Shown in pieces: positions 1-8,977 of a stretch of 64,000 nucleotides of DNA (position 1 is the first letter of the stretch; each line of letters begins with the position of its first letter). The DNA comes from Prosopocoilus inquinatus (lineage: Eukaryota; Arthropoda; Insecta; Coleoptera; Lucanidae), in assembly GCA_036172665.1 (NCBI GenBank), contig CM069873.1, positions 48,020,001 to 48,084,000 of the forward strand, in the 5' to 3' direction. The translations under genes were made by a program, and so were the position numbers. Below the pieces are notes generated by a model that made no database searches, was not told the DNA's origin, and saw nothing but the letters and a program-made list of their open reading frames with translations.

Positions 1-264
1 TTAAATCAACAGAAACACCGTGTTTACACAAACAACAAGACGAAAACGAAAAGATACTCAAGTCAATAGAAGTGTAGATAGATATTAATTGTTTCTTGTA
101 TTTCTGCAGTTGATAACAAAGCGGTACATAATGCATACTTACAACTGGCCGCAAAACGTATACGCTTTGTAGAAGCACAACAGACAACGTTGTTGGAGCA
201 ACATAAAAAAAATGGAACTTTTGGTGATCGAAATTGCTTTGAAAAAAAATTGCAACTAGATTAA
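1..264 (+). pseudogene. 3' exons of Harbinger Myb-like protein (partial copy)
   Basis: Near-identical to the 3' end of the Myb/SANT-like gene at 5931-6424. It contains the tail of one exon (about 1-71), a short intron ending in CTGCAG near 109, and the last exon (110-264) ending in TAA. The last exon encodes a basic, helical tail ending in KKLQLD. The DNA-binding 5' exons are absent and the window starts inside the piece, so it cannot be functional here. Confidence 0.7.
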
Positions 265-928
265 ATTTACAAAATTAAGGAAAGCTTTATTTTTTATTGG
301 CAGTTTTTTTTTCAGTAAGTTTTGTTTTTTTACAAAAATATGGATTAGTAGGTACTACGCCCCTCAAAAAAAAATCTGAAACAACCCTCTTCATGCATTT
401 TTGAGTTATTTTATTAGTTGGAATGCAACTTTAAAATTATTTGTAGGGTAATGTAACAGAGAAAGAAACAAACGAACGAATACACTATGGGTATCTTTTG
501 AAAGTGTGCAAATGACTGTTCGAGCACACAAGCAGGTATCTAATTGCATGTTAAATGACTGTTCGAACAGTCGTTGGCACACTTTCAGAACGCACTCTAT
601 GACAACAATAATTAACTCGTCGTATTTAGAGTACGACATATTACACGTCCCATATTTCTTTTGGTGGGCATAGTTCATAACATTTGGGCCCTGGGCCATC
701 GAGTTACAATGTCTAGTATTTTTAATTCAGAATCGGATACGGTTTGAACGTTTATGGAAAAATAACCATTGTTGCGATAATTTTCTGCTACCTTACCACC
801 TAATTATAACAGTATTTATGTATAAGCTTTACAACAAAGTATTATTTTTCTATACCTGGAGATTGAATTCGTACATATGTAATTGCTCCTATGACTGTGG
901 GGAAACGTGCAATATTATAAAAATCTCT
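1..928 (+). mobile_element. Duplicated, internally deleted Harbinger fragment
   Basis: Bases 1-686 repeat 6161-6845 in direct orientation with one indel in a poly-T run, and 688-928 repeat 8007-8247. The 1.16 kb between those two segments is missing. At 928/930 the fragment is joined directly to the middle of Gypsy-A gag. It is therefore a second, deleted copy of the Harbinger found at 5931-8974, fused to a 5'-truncated Gypsy-A. Only one shared base is seen at the internal join. A rearrangement during palindrome formation or an assembly join could both produce it. Confidence 0.85.
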
Positions 929-929
929 G

Positions 930-1368
930 GCGTCTGGCCCAGTTGGCATATCCCACAGCTCCTGTTGAATTCCTCAAATGTTTGACGGTGCAGACCTTCA
1001 TAGATGGAATCCGTGACCCAGACAACCAGCAGGCATTGAGAATGACCCATCCGAAGACGTCCAAGAACGCATTAGCTTATGCCTTGGAATTTGAAGCAGC
1101 GAGACGAGTCTCAAGAGGGCATGTCAAGGTGCGAGCGGCTATGGACTTCCAAGAGGAAGAAGAGGAAGAATCCGCTAACGCCAAGGTGGGATCTACTATA
1201 AAGGAGCGAGCCAGGGAGTATGCCACCGCCGAGGATGTTCGCCGCATTGTGGAACAGGTCTTCAAGCAGAAGAGGCCGCTGGTTTGTTGGAATTGCCAGG
1301 AGGAAGGACATGTTCGCAGGCGATGTCCAAAGCCCAGACAGGATCCAAGGAAGCCACAGTTAAACTAA
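930..1368 (+). pseudogene. gag: Gypsy-A Gag, C-terminal part (truncated)
   Basis: Covers the end of the capsid region and the nucleocapsid. A single CCHC zinc knuckle, CWNCQEEGHVRRRC (C-x2-C-x4-H-x4-C), lies close to the C-terminus and is preceded by an acidic Glu run. The Gag N-terminus with SAP and coiled coil is missing because the element is cut at 930. An upstream GTG at 907 is in Harbinger-derived DNA and is not a real start. The frame ends at TAA 1366-1368, directly after the putative slippery site. Confidence 0.85.
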
Positions 1369-4300
1369 GCCGGGTCGGTGCAGAGGGGCAAACGTCGACC
1401 CGTATTCAAAGGCCCCCAAAGACGAAAGCCAACCAAGTAATATTCCTACGGCAGTTAACCAGCAGTGTCTTCGTGGATATTACCATTGATGACATTCCTC
1501 ACACCATGTTGTTGGATACGGGTGCGACGAAGACCATCCTAAGACCCGACGTAATTAAGTCATCTGGACGCACCGAGCCGACCAAGTGGAGACTGAAAAC
1601 TGCAACTGGAACATCAGCAACTGTCCACGGTGAAGTAGAGGTTATCATCACCATTGGTTCAACTCCAATAAAACACCGTGCACTGGTGGCAGATATAGAG
1701 GACGAGGCAATTTTGGGCATGGACGTCATGTGTGCCCACGGGTTCCAATTGGACTTAAAGCGTGGCGTAATGGCGGTCAATAATGAGGAGTTGGTTCTTC
1801 ATCAACGAGGGGACGTGGCCGCTCGAGTAGTCCTCGCTGAAGACGTTGTATTACCCAGCAGGACTGAGGTTATCGTCGACGCAAAACTGGACGGTGTTTT
1901 TCAAGATGGGCAAGTCATTATGGTTGAACCTAATACTGATGATCAGAGGATTGGAAGAGGAGTCCTCGTTGGAAAAATGTTGTTGACGGCGAAGAAGGAA
2001 GTACCTGTCCGCCTGATGAACGTCAATTGTTTCTCCGTCAATATCAAGAAAGGAACAATCTTGGGAAGCTGCACCATGGTGTCCTCCATCTCCCGGCAAC
2101 TTGAAACAAACGTGCCAGAAGCGAAAGTCCCAAAGAAATTATGGGAAATGGTTATGTCAACAGCCCAGGAATTGACTCCAGACCAGAAGACAAAAGCAAA
2201 GAATCTGATCGGCCGCTATCAAGATGTATTTGAGGTAGAAAATGGATCCAAGGGAAGAACTGATGTCGTGAAACACAAAATAGAGACTGGAGAAGAAAGA
2301 CCTATCCGTCAAGCTCCAAGGCGATTACCGTTGGCGAAGCGTGAGGAAGCGGAACGCATTATTCGCGAGATGGAAAAGGATAATGTAATAGAACCATCAA
2401 GCAGCCCGTGGGCGTCACCAGTAGTGCTTGTGAAGAAGAAGGATGGGTCCACCAGGTTCTGTGTAGACTACCGGTTACTCAATAATGTCACCAAGAAGGA
2501 CAGCTATCCCTTGCCACGGATTGATGATACCCTGGACACCCTGGCCGGCTCAAAGATCTTCTCAACTTTGGACTTAAAGAGTGGATATTGGCAAGTGGAG
2601 CTGGCGCCCGAAGATCGAGAAAAGACGGCGTTTTCCATTGGTATGGGTCTGTGGCAGTTCACAGTGATGCCATTCGGATTATGTAATGCCCCAGCGACAT
2701 TCGAGAGGTTAATGGAGACGGTTCTGAAAGGTCTGTCCTGGACGACGTGCATGGTGTACCTTGACGACATAATTGTCGTGGGAAAGACGTTCGACGACCA
2801 CCTAAGGAACCTGGAAGGAGTGTTCCAGCGGCTTCGCGGAGCTGGACTAAAGCTTAGCCTCAAGAAGTGTCACCTGTTCCAGAAGGAAGTGAATTACCTG
2901 GGGCACATTGTTAATGGAAATGGAATCGCCGTGGACCCTGTGAAGATTCAGGTGGTGAAAAACTGGCCAACTCCCAGAAATAAACACCAAATAAGGAGTT
3001 TCCTTGGCCTGTGCACTTACTATCGGCGCTACGTTCCTGGATTTGCAGACATTGCTAAGCCGTTAACAAAACTCACTGAAGATGGTCGTCCATTTGAATG
3101 GGACCAACAGTGTCAAATTGGCTTTGAACAACTAAAGCAGTACTTGGTTAGTGCTCCTATTCTGAGTTATCCTCTCCCGGAAGGCAAGTTCGTCGTGGAC
3201 ACAGATGCTAGCAACGTTGGGATTGGTGGCGTACTCTCCCAGATACAAGAGGGGCAAGAGAAGGTGATCGGCTACTTCAGTAAAGTCCTATCAAAGCCGG
3301 AACGAAACTATTGCGTCACAAGAAGGGAATTGCTAGCCGTCGTAAAAACGATAGAACACTTCTACAAGTACTTGTATGGTAGACGCTTCCTGCTGAGGAC
3401 CGACCACGCCGCTCTAAAATGGCTTCTCCGTTTCAAGAACCCAGAAGGGCAAGTTGCACGATGGATCGAACGCCTTCAGGAGTACGATTTTGAAATTCAG
3501 CATCGGGCAGGAACTAGCCATCGTAATGCCGATGCTCTGTCGAGAAGACCCTGTGCCGAAGACTGTAAGCACTGTAGTCGTTTGGACGAGAAAATAGCCA
3601 CGACTCCGAGGACAGCCATTGTTGATGACAAATGGCAAGGCGAAGAACTGCGAAGAGACCAGGAGAACGACCCGGATTTGAAATTAGTGCTAGAATGGAA
3701 AAGCAGGGACGCGAGGCCTACCTGGGAAGAGGTAGCACCATGTGCACCGTCCGTAAAATCATACTGGGCGCAGTGGGACTCCATAGTGTTGGATCGTGGT
3801 CTTCTGAGACGAAGCATAGAGAATCAGGAAGGCATGGAACAGAAGACACAGTTACTGATCCCCAAGAATAGGGTGCCAGAAGTTCTGAGGGAACTTCACG
3901 ATGGAACTTCGGGAGGGCATCTGGGAGTTAAGAAGACTATGGAGAAGGTGCGCGAAAGATTTTACTGGGTGAACTGCAAGGAAGACGTGAAGGATTGGTG
4001 CAGAAAGTGTACAGTCTGCGCAGCCAGTAACGGTCCCCACAGGCGGGGTAAGGCTCCCATGAGACAGTACAACGTTGGAAGTCCTTTTGAGAGAGTTGCC
4101 ATCGATGTAGCCGGCCCGTTTCCAGAAACGAATGGTGGAAACAAGTACATCGTCGTGGTAATGGACTACTTTAGCAAGTGGGTTGAAGCTTACGCCCTAC
4201 CTAACCAAGAAGCAGTCACTATTGCGGAAGTCCTTGTCAGGGAATGGATCAGTCGGTATGGTGCACCTATGGAACTGCATTCAGACCAAGGAAGGAACTT

Positions 4301-5621
4301 TGAATCGGCCTTGTTCAAGAACGTGTGTACTCTGCTCGGCGTACGAAAAACTAGAACAACTGCACTCCACCCACAGTCGGACGGAATGGTGGAAAGGTTC
4401 AATAGAACCATCAACCGACATTTGTCCAAGGTCGTTTCCGATCATCAGAGGGACACGTACATCCCCCTGTTTCTAATGGCATACCGTTCATCTGTTCATG
4501 AGACAACAGGGGAGACTCCCGCGAAAGTGGTATTCGGGCGAGAGCCGAGACTGCCCTGCGACCTGAAGTTTGGTGTGAAGCCTGGCGAAGTCTCTGCCGA
4601 CGAAGATTACGTGAGCAAATTACGCAGGAAAATGGATGATATCCACAACCAAGTGCGTCACAATATACAGACGGCCAGCGATCGGTTGAAGGAGCACTAT
4701 GTCATCAACGCTCAACACGGGGGATACCAACCTGGAGCACTGGTCTGGCTTTATAACCCCCAAAGACGTCGAGGCCTCTCCCCAAAATTGCAGACCTCTT
4801 GGGAAGGTCCTTACAAAGTGATGAAACGGATCAACGACGTCGTTTACCGCATCAAGAAGGTCCCCCATGGCAAACGCAAAGTAATCCACTTCAACCGGAT
4901 AGCCCCTTACCATGGAGAAGCAGATGAAGGGACAGTACAAAGGGCGCAAGTTTCCGAAGTGAACTTCGAAACCTTCATGTCTCATCACGCCGAAGGAAGC
5001 AAGGCACGGTTTGGAGTGACCACGGAGAAGCAACAAGATCTCTTTAAAGTGCCACTGGAGTACAGTCTGGCCCACTGCGTAGCAGAAGACCTGAAAATGT
5101 CCAAAGGAATCGCTCAGGTGTTTAGGAAGAAATTTGGCCAAATCGAGGAGCTACGAAGACAGCATCCCGTGGTAGGCAAGAGCTTGCAGATCATTGATTC
5201 GACGGCAGATCGGAGGCGCCACGTGCATTATTTAGTCACTAAGAAGACATCAAGCGGTAAACCTGACTATGTGACTATGTGGAGAGCCCTATATAGCCTG
5301 AGGAGACAGCTAATAGAGAACCATCAGATGAAGTTAGCCATCCCCAAATTGGGCTGCGGATTGGACGGACTAGACTGGAGAGTAATTCGAAGCATGCTGG
5401 AAGTCATCTTCCACAGAACGGGAATTGAAGTCCTAGTCTGCAGCCACCACCCACAGGCAACAGTCAGCAACAGCAAAACCGTAGACTGTTACTTCTTCCA
5501 GGCGGGAAGTTGCAAGAATGGGCCAGCATGTAGATTCCGACACCCTCCTTCAAGACTATCACCAGGAACATTTCGAGACGAAACGTTTCTAAGAAGGGGG
5601 CAGTGTGGCGAGCCAACCTGA
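1284..5621 (+). CDS. pol: Gypsy-A Pol: PR-RT-RNaseH-IN-macrodomain-CCCH
   Basis: Open for 1445 codons. The first ~25 codons overlap gag; translation likely enters by -1 frameshift at 1359-1365, since the ORF begins at a TTG. Domains: aspartic protease DTGA (residues 78-81); RT with YLDD (492-495); RNase H near 630-750; integrase zinc-binding region near 870-920; integrase core D941, D1001, E1037 (exactly 35 residues between the last two); chromatin-end GPY-like segment near 1150-1190 (WEGPYKV). Beyond the usual Pol end there is a TARG1/OARD1-like macrodomain (about 1250-1388) and a CCCH zinc finger (about 1402-1420). There is no stop or frameshift, so all catalytic residues look intact. The element has no 5' LTR here, so expression would need an external promoter. 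Confidence 0.95.
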   Translation: MLELPGGRTCSQAMSKAQTGSKEATVKLSRVGAEGQTSTRIQRPPKTKANQVIFLRQLTSSVFVDITIDDIPHTMLLDTGATKTILRPDVIKSSGRTEPTKWRLKTATGTSATVHGEVEVIITIGSTPIKHRALVADIEDEAILGMDVMCAHGFQLDLKRGVMAVNNEELVLHQRGDVAARVVLAEDVVLPSRTEVIVDAKLDGVFQDGQVIMVEPNTDDQRIGRGVLVGKMLLTAKKEVPVRLMNVNCFSVNIKKGTILGSCTMVSSISRQLETNVPEAKVPKKLWEMVMSTAQELTPDQKTKAKNLIGRYQDVFEVENGSKGRTDVVKHKIETGEERPIRQAPRRLPLAKREEAERIIREMEKDNVIEPSSSPWASPVVLVKKKDGSTRFCVDYRLLNNVTKKDSYPLPRIDDTLDTLAGSKIFSTLDLKSGYWQVELAPEDREKTAFSIGMGLWQFTVMPFGLCNAPATFERLMETVLKGLSWTTCMVYLDDIIVVGKTFDDHLRNLEGVFQRLRGAGLKLSLKKCHLFQKEVNYLGHIVNGNGIAVDPVKIQVVKNWPTPRNKHQIRSFLGLCTYYRRYVPGFADIAKPLTKLTEDGRPFEWDQQCQIGFEQLKQYLVSAPILSYPLPEGKFVVDTDASNVGIGGVLSQIQEGQEKVIGYFSKVLSKPERNYCVTRRELLAVVKTIEHFYKYLYGRRFLLRTDHAALKWLLRFKNPEGQVARWIERLQEYDFEIQHRAGTSHRNADALSRRPCAEDCKHCSRLDEKIATTPRTAIVDDKWQGEELRRDQENDPDLKLVLEWKSRDARPTWEEVAPCAPSVKSYWAQWDSIVLDRGLLRRSIENQEGMEQKTQLLIPKNRVPEVLRELHDGTSGGHLGVKKTMEKVRERFYWVNCKEDVKDWCRKCTVCAASNGPHRRGKAPMRQYNVGSPFERVAIDVAGPFPETNGGNKYIVVVMDYFSKWVEAYALPNQEAVTIAEVLVREWISRYGAPMELHSDQGRNFESALFKNVCTLLGVRKTRTTALHPQSDGMVERFNRTINRHLSKVVSDHQRDTYIPLFLMAYRSSVHETTGETPAKVVFGREPRLPCDLKFGVKPGEVSADEDYVSKLRRKMDDIHNQVRHNIQTASDRLKEHYVINAQHGGYQPGALVWLYNPQRRRGLSPKLQTSWEGPYKVMKRINDVVYRIKKVPHGKRKVIHFNRIAPYHGEADEGTVQRAQVSEVNFETFMSHHAEGSKARFGVTTEKQQDLFKVPLEYSLAHCVAEDLKMSKGIAQVFRKKFGQIEELRRQHPVVGKSLQIIDSTADRRRHVHYLVTKKTSSGKPDYVTMWRALYSLRRQLIENHQMKLAIPKLGCGLDGLDWRVIRSMLEVIFHRTGIEVLVCSHHPQATVSNSKTVDCYFFQAGSCKNGPACRFRHPPSRLSPGTFRDETFLRRGQCGEPT
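1359..1365 (+). promoter_or_regulatory. Putative -1 ribosomal frameshift site GTTAAAC
   Basis: In the gag frame the heptamer reads G TTA AAC followed at once by the TAA stop. A -1 slip gives GTT AAA CTA and continues into the pol frame with no interruption. The gag and pol frames overlap by 85 nt and are related by exactly -1. GUUAAAC is a known X-XXY-YYZ-like slippery heptamer in arteriviruses. The same site is kept in the right Gypsy-A copy and in Gypsy-B. Function is inferred. Confidence 0.6.
5029..5448 (+). other. TARG1/OARD1-like macrodomain encoded in Gypsy-A Pol
   Basis: Seen: DLF near the start, SLAHCVAEDLKMSKGIA, FRKKFG, LVTKK, KPDY and GCGLDG in that order, over about 140 residues. 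This matches the order and spacing of the TARG1 (OARD1) class of macrodomains, ADP-ribose hydrolases acting on Glu/Asp-ADP-ribose and O-acetyl-ADP-ribose. The catalytic Lys of TARG1 (K84) aligns with the first Lys of TKK (codon 5241-5243, residue 1320). The catalytic Asp (D125) aligns with the Asp of GCGLD (codon 5364-5366, residue 1361). Both are conserved, so activity is plausible. The domain sits after the integrase and before the CCCH finger in the same reading frame. Confidence 0.9.
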
Positions 5622-5930
5622 CTTAGCGCAAGGCGTCAAGAAGTCGGTCCGCTTCGATGTGTCATCGGCCGTCACGCGTTCGGGGCCTATATCGAGCAAA
5701 CTAGAATCTTCCAGCATAGAGACTTCCAGACGCCAGCAGTAGATATAAAATCGCCCGGAGTTGACTCACCAGTCAGTCGAATTCTAACAGCGAACGGCGA
5801 AGTTTGATTTTTAGTGTGAAAATAAATTATTACAAATAAATTAGTTTTTAAGCTTTATTAAATTACGGTTAAGTTTTTATCGAGTGTTTTATTCGTTTAA
5901 ATAAATTAATTAAACCCTAGAAATGTAACA
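5604..5930 (+). repeat. Gypsy-A 3' LTR (left copy)
   Basis: 327 bp, TG...CA ended, starting TGTGGCGAGCC and ending GTAACA. It is preceded by the purine tract AGAAGGGGGCAG at 5592-5603. Same length as both LTRs of the right copy and differs from them by at most one base. The 3' flank ATAC equals the target duplication. Confidence 0.95.
5744..5778 (+). promoter_or_regulatory. LTR promoter: TATA box and arthropod Inr
   Basis: TATAAAA at 5744-5750 is followed by TCAGTC at 5773-5778, placing an initiator A about 31 bp downstream of the TATA start. This is the spacing expected for a TATA/Inr core promoter in arthropods. AATAAA motifs from 5822 onward could serve in 3' end formation. The same arrangement exists in the other LTR copies and in Gypsy-B. 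Confidence 0.65.
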
Positions 5931-6424
5931 ATACTTATAAGTGTTGAAGGACTGCCGTCTACCGTTGATTCAGATAGTATTGTGGACTGTAGCAGTTCAT
6001 TTTCAGCATTGTCTTGTATAACGGAACAAGAAAGTTCAACTTCACATGCTGAAATAGTATCTAAATCTGGTACTGTAGAAACAATAGAAATATATGCCGA
6101 TCAAGAAGAGTGGAAAGGCATCAATACCTCTTGTCAAGAAAAAATGGAATCCACAGTTGCTTAAATCAACAGAAACACCGTGTTTACACAAACAACAAGA
6201 CGAAAACGAAAAGATACTCAAGTCAATAGAAGTGTAGATAGATATTAATTGTTTCTTGTATTTCTGCAGTTGATAACAAAGCGGTACATAATGCATACTT
6301 ACAACTGGCCGCAAAACGTATACGCTTTGTAGAAGCACAACAGACAACGTTGTTGGAGCAACATAAAAAAAATGGAACTTTTGGTGATCGAAATTGCTTT
6401 GAAAAAAAATTGCAACTAGATTAA
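5931..6424 (+). pseudogene. Harbinger Myb/SANT-like protein, last two exons
   Basis: Exon to about 6231, short intron ending CTGCAG, last exon 6270-6424 ending in TAA. The acidic, Ser-rich stretch followed by a basic helical tail (QLAAKRIRFVEAQQ) is typical of the C-terminus of the second Harbinger protein, which partners the transposase in DNA binding. The first exons are separated off by the Gypsy-A insertion and are missing on this side. Identification rests on the 5' exons still present at 61166-61551. Confidence 0.7.
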
Positions 6425-6897
6425 ATTTACAAAATTAAGGAAAGCTTTATTTTTTATTGGCAGTTTTTTTTCAGTAAGTTTTGTTTTTTTACAAAAATAT
6501 GGATTAGTAGGTACTACGCCCCTCAAAAAAAAATCTGAAACAACCCTCTTCATGCATTTTTGAGTTATTTTATTAGTTGGAATGCAACTTTAAAATTATT
6601 TGTAGGGTAATGTAACAGAGAAAGAAACAAACGAACGAATACACTATGGGTATCTTTTGAAAGTGTGCAAATGACTGTTCGAGCACACAAGCAGGTATCT
6701 AATTGCATGTTAAATGACTGTTCGAACAGTCGTTGGCACACTTTCAGAACGCACTCTATGACAACAATAATTAACTCGTCGTATTTAGAGTACGACATAT
6801 TACACGTCCCATATTTCTTTTGGTGGGCATAGTTCATAACATTTGTGTCTAATATTACTGAAGAAAATAGGTAATAAATGTAAAAGTAAATGTAAAA

Positions 6898-8691
6898 TTA
6901 CAATTCATTAAAGTAATTTATCATAACCGCTCTTCTGTGTCCATTTACGATTCCTCCGTGAGCCTCAATTTCGTGTTGGTATTCATGAAACGCATCCAGA
7001 ATTACATCGTCATCATCGGGAGGAATTTCTTCTTTCATGGCAATGCAAATATTGTGTAGAATCGCAGTGGCAACTACAACTGCTTGTGTTCTGGAATAGC
7101 AATATAATGTAAAGTAGTAATTGCTAAACACTAGTTAAGTGTTAGTAAAGATAAGGAATATTTCCCTTTCTACTAATTTTACACCAAAGTAGGTAAGACA
7201 GAAGTTGTAAAGAATAAAAATTAAAAGTCAATTATTGTATTTATTTTCTTCTAACATCTGGTACTGAAATATAAAGCAAAAGGATTTCTTTAAAAATACT
7301 AAAAAGATGGCACTAGCCATGGAATTTTTCTTTTCTTTTTTTTAACCAATACTTAATTTTTTGAGCAAATTTAACATTTGTAAACATAATTTTTTCTGTT
7401 TGTTTCAATACCAGAAAATGTTAGAAAAAAATTAATAAGAATATCAACTTTTAATTTTACTTCTGCATAACTTTTACTGAACTACTTTGCTGCAAACTTG
7501 TTAGGAAAGGAAATAATTAAGATACCTTGTTTTTACATGTAAAATTGTATCCTGGAAAACAAATTCTACATCCACTTTCATCAGAGCAAAAGAGTAAACC
7601 TTGGAGCGAAAATTGTATCTTTTTAATTCCATGAACTATTCCGATGGAGTTTTAATGTGATCATAAGTTTTTTTTTGTACACTTTACCTGCTTATAGCTA
7701 AACGCAATTCAAGACGAAGTACTGGAAAACTTCTTCTTCAGACTCCATATTGTCTTTCAACAACATTTCTTGTTCGAATATGGGACTTGTTATAAAGTTC
7801 CTCCGCTCTCGTTGTTGGATTATTGACTGGTGTCAATAAATAATTTCTGTATATAATATGAAAATATTATGTTGCTTCAATATAGAAATGATAATACTCA
7901 CGTATTTTGATATCCTGAATCTCCAAGTAAAAGAGCAGTTTCAAAGTTCTCTCTTTCACACCTTGCTTTTAGTACAGAGTTATTAAAAATCACCTGATCA
8001 TGGGTTGCCCTGGGCCATCGAGTTACAATGTCTAGTATTTTTAATTCAGAATCGGATACGGTTTGAACGTTTATGGAAAAATAACCATTGTTGCGATAAT
8101 TTTCTGCTACCTTACCACCTAATTATAACAGTATTTATGTATAAGCTTTACAACAAAGTATTATTTTTCTATACCTGGAGATTGAATTCGTACATATGTA
8201 ATTGCTCCTATGACTGTGGGGAAACGTGCAATATTATAAAAATCTCTTTGTACTTTCTGTATTTCCTGTCTTGCTGGCATTTTTATATATCAATCACGTA
8301 ATGTGCATATTGCTTCTGATACTAACTTAATAATTACAGATGCTGCAGACTCACTAACTCCACAAAAGTCAGATATCGCCTGTAGCGAAAAACCTGAGGG
8401 TTAAAAGTAAACGAACTGATGTAGAGATAGCTGCATTCCTATAACAGAAAACTTAATGGATTAATATTAATAACATTACGTTTACCTTTGGCTAGGAGGT
8501 CCAATTTCTTCCAAGAGATGACTACAACATTCTTTTGATATCCGAAATCTCTTGGAGAACTCAAAATCAGAATTACGATTCATATGATCCACCCTTGCTC
8601 TTACAATATGTTCAGAACGTATGGGAAAGAGAAAGTTTATTATTATTTCTTCAAGTTCCATTTCTTTTTGCAATTGTATTTCTTCTTCCAT
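6898..8691 (-). pseudogene. HARBI1-like Harbinger transposase, decayed
   Basis: Several short exons with GT/AG introns. N-terminal exon (8486-8691) reads RVDHMNRNSDFEFSKRF; later exons give LLLTLRFFATG, RWPRATHDQVIF, LLGDSGY and RNVVERQYG; the last exon gives ATAILHNICIAM and RRAVMINYF. These are HARBI1 hallmarks of DDE nucleases. Lesions: TGA where Trp is expected after QYGV (7738-7740), another TGA and a frame change in the second exon, and loss of the segment carrying the first catalytic Asp (GAI joined directly to TYVRI). It is therefore inactive. The mirror copy at 51713-53506 shares these lesions. Confidence 0.85.
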
Positions 8692-8977
8692 TTCACAGCA
8701 GTATATGTTCTCAGTTCACAATTATTCACGGCACAATCAGTTTTACGAAACAAAAGAGCACGTGATTTTACAAACCAATCAAAGCATTCGAATATTTATG
8801 TTAACCTACAGTGTAGCATTTAACTGGAGTACCATCCAGCGGTGTCGGTTAACATGAGAAATTACCGGCGGTTTGTCAAGATTCAGCGTAACCAGAAGTG
8901 GTAACAGCGTATTTTAGAATAAACCTGTGGTTACACCTAACCAGCAAAATAACCGCAAGTGGTAAAAGTGGCCATAA

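Larger units (their letters stand above)
930..5930 (+). mobile_element. Gypsy-A, left copy, 5'-truncated Ty3/gypsy
   Basis: Holds the 3' part of gag, the complete pol and the 3' LTR; the 5' LTR, primer-binding site and SAP-bearing half of gag are missing. It is identical apart from a few bases to the complete copy at 54474-61029. The 3' LTR is followed by ATAC, the complement of the GTAT target duplication flanking the right copy, so both derive from one insertion into the Harbinger Myb-like gene. Confidence 0.9.
5931..8974. mobile_element. PIF/Harbinger element, left copy (partial)
   Basis: Contains the last exons of the Myb-like gene (+) and the HARBI1-like transposase (-) in convergent orientation. 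The element ends at 8974 with a TIR ending TGGTAAAAGTGGCCA and a TAA flank (8975-8977), complementary to the TTA at the right copy. The other end is absent because Gypsy-A interrupts the Myb-like gene and the left arm stops inside Gypsy-A. Confidence 0.85.

Noticed and set aside
4620..5141. 173-codon antisense ORF over Gypsy-A integrase and macrodomain
   Set aside because: A shadow frame of the pol gene with no features of its own.
6565..6837. 90-codon ORF present three times (also 406-699, 53567-53839)
   Set aside because: Repeated only because Harbinger DNA is repeated; lies downstream of the transposase last exon and contains a small inverted repeat (GACTGTTCGAACAGTC), with no known protein match.
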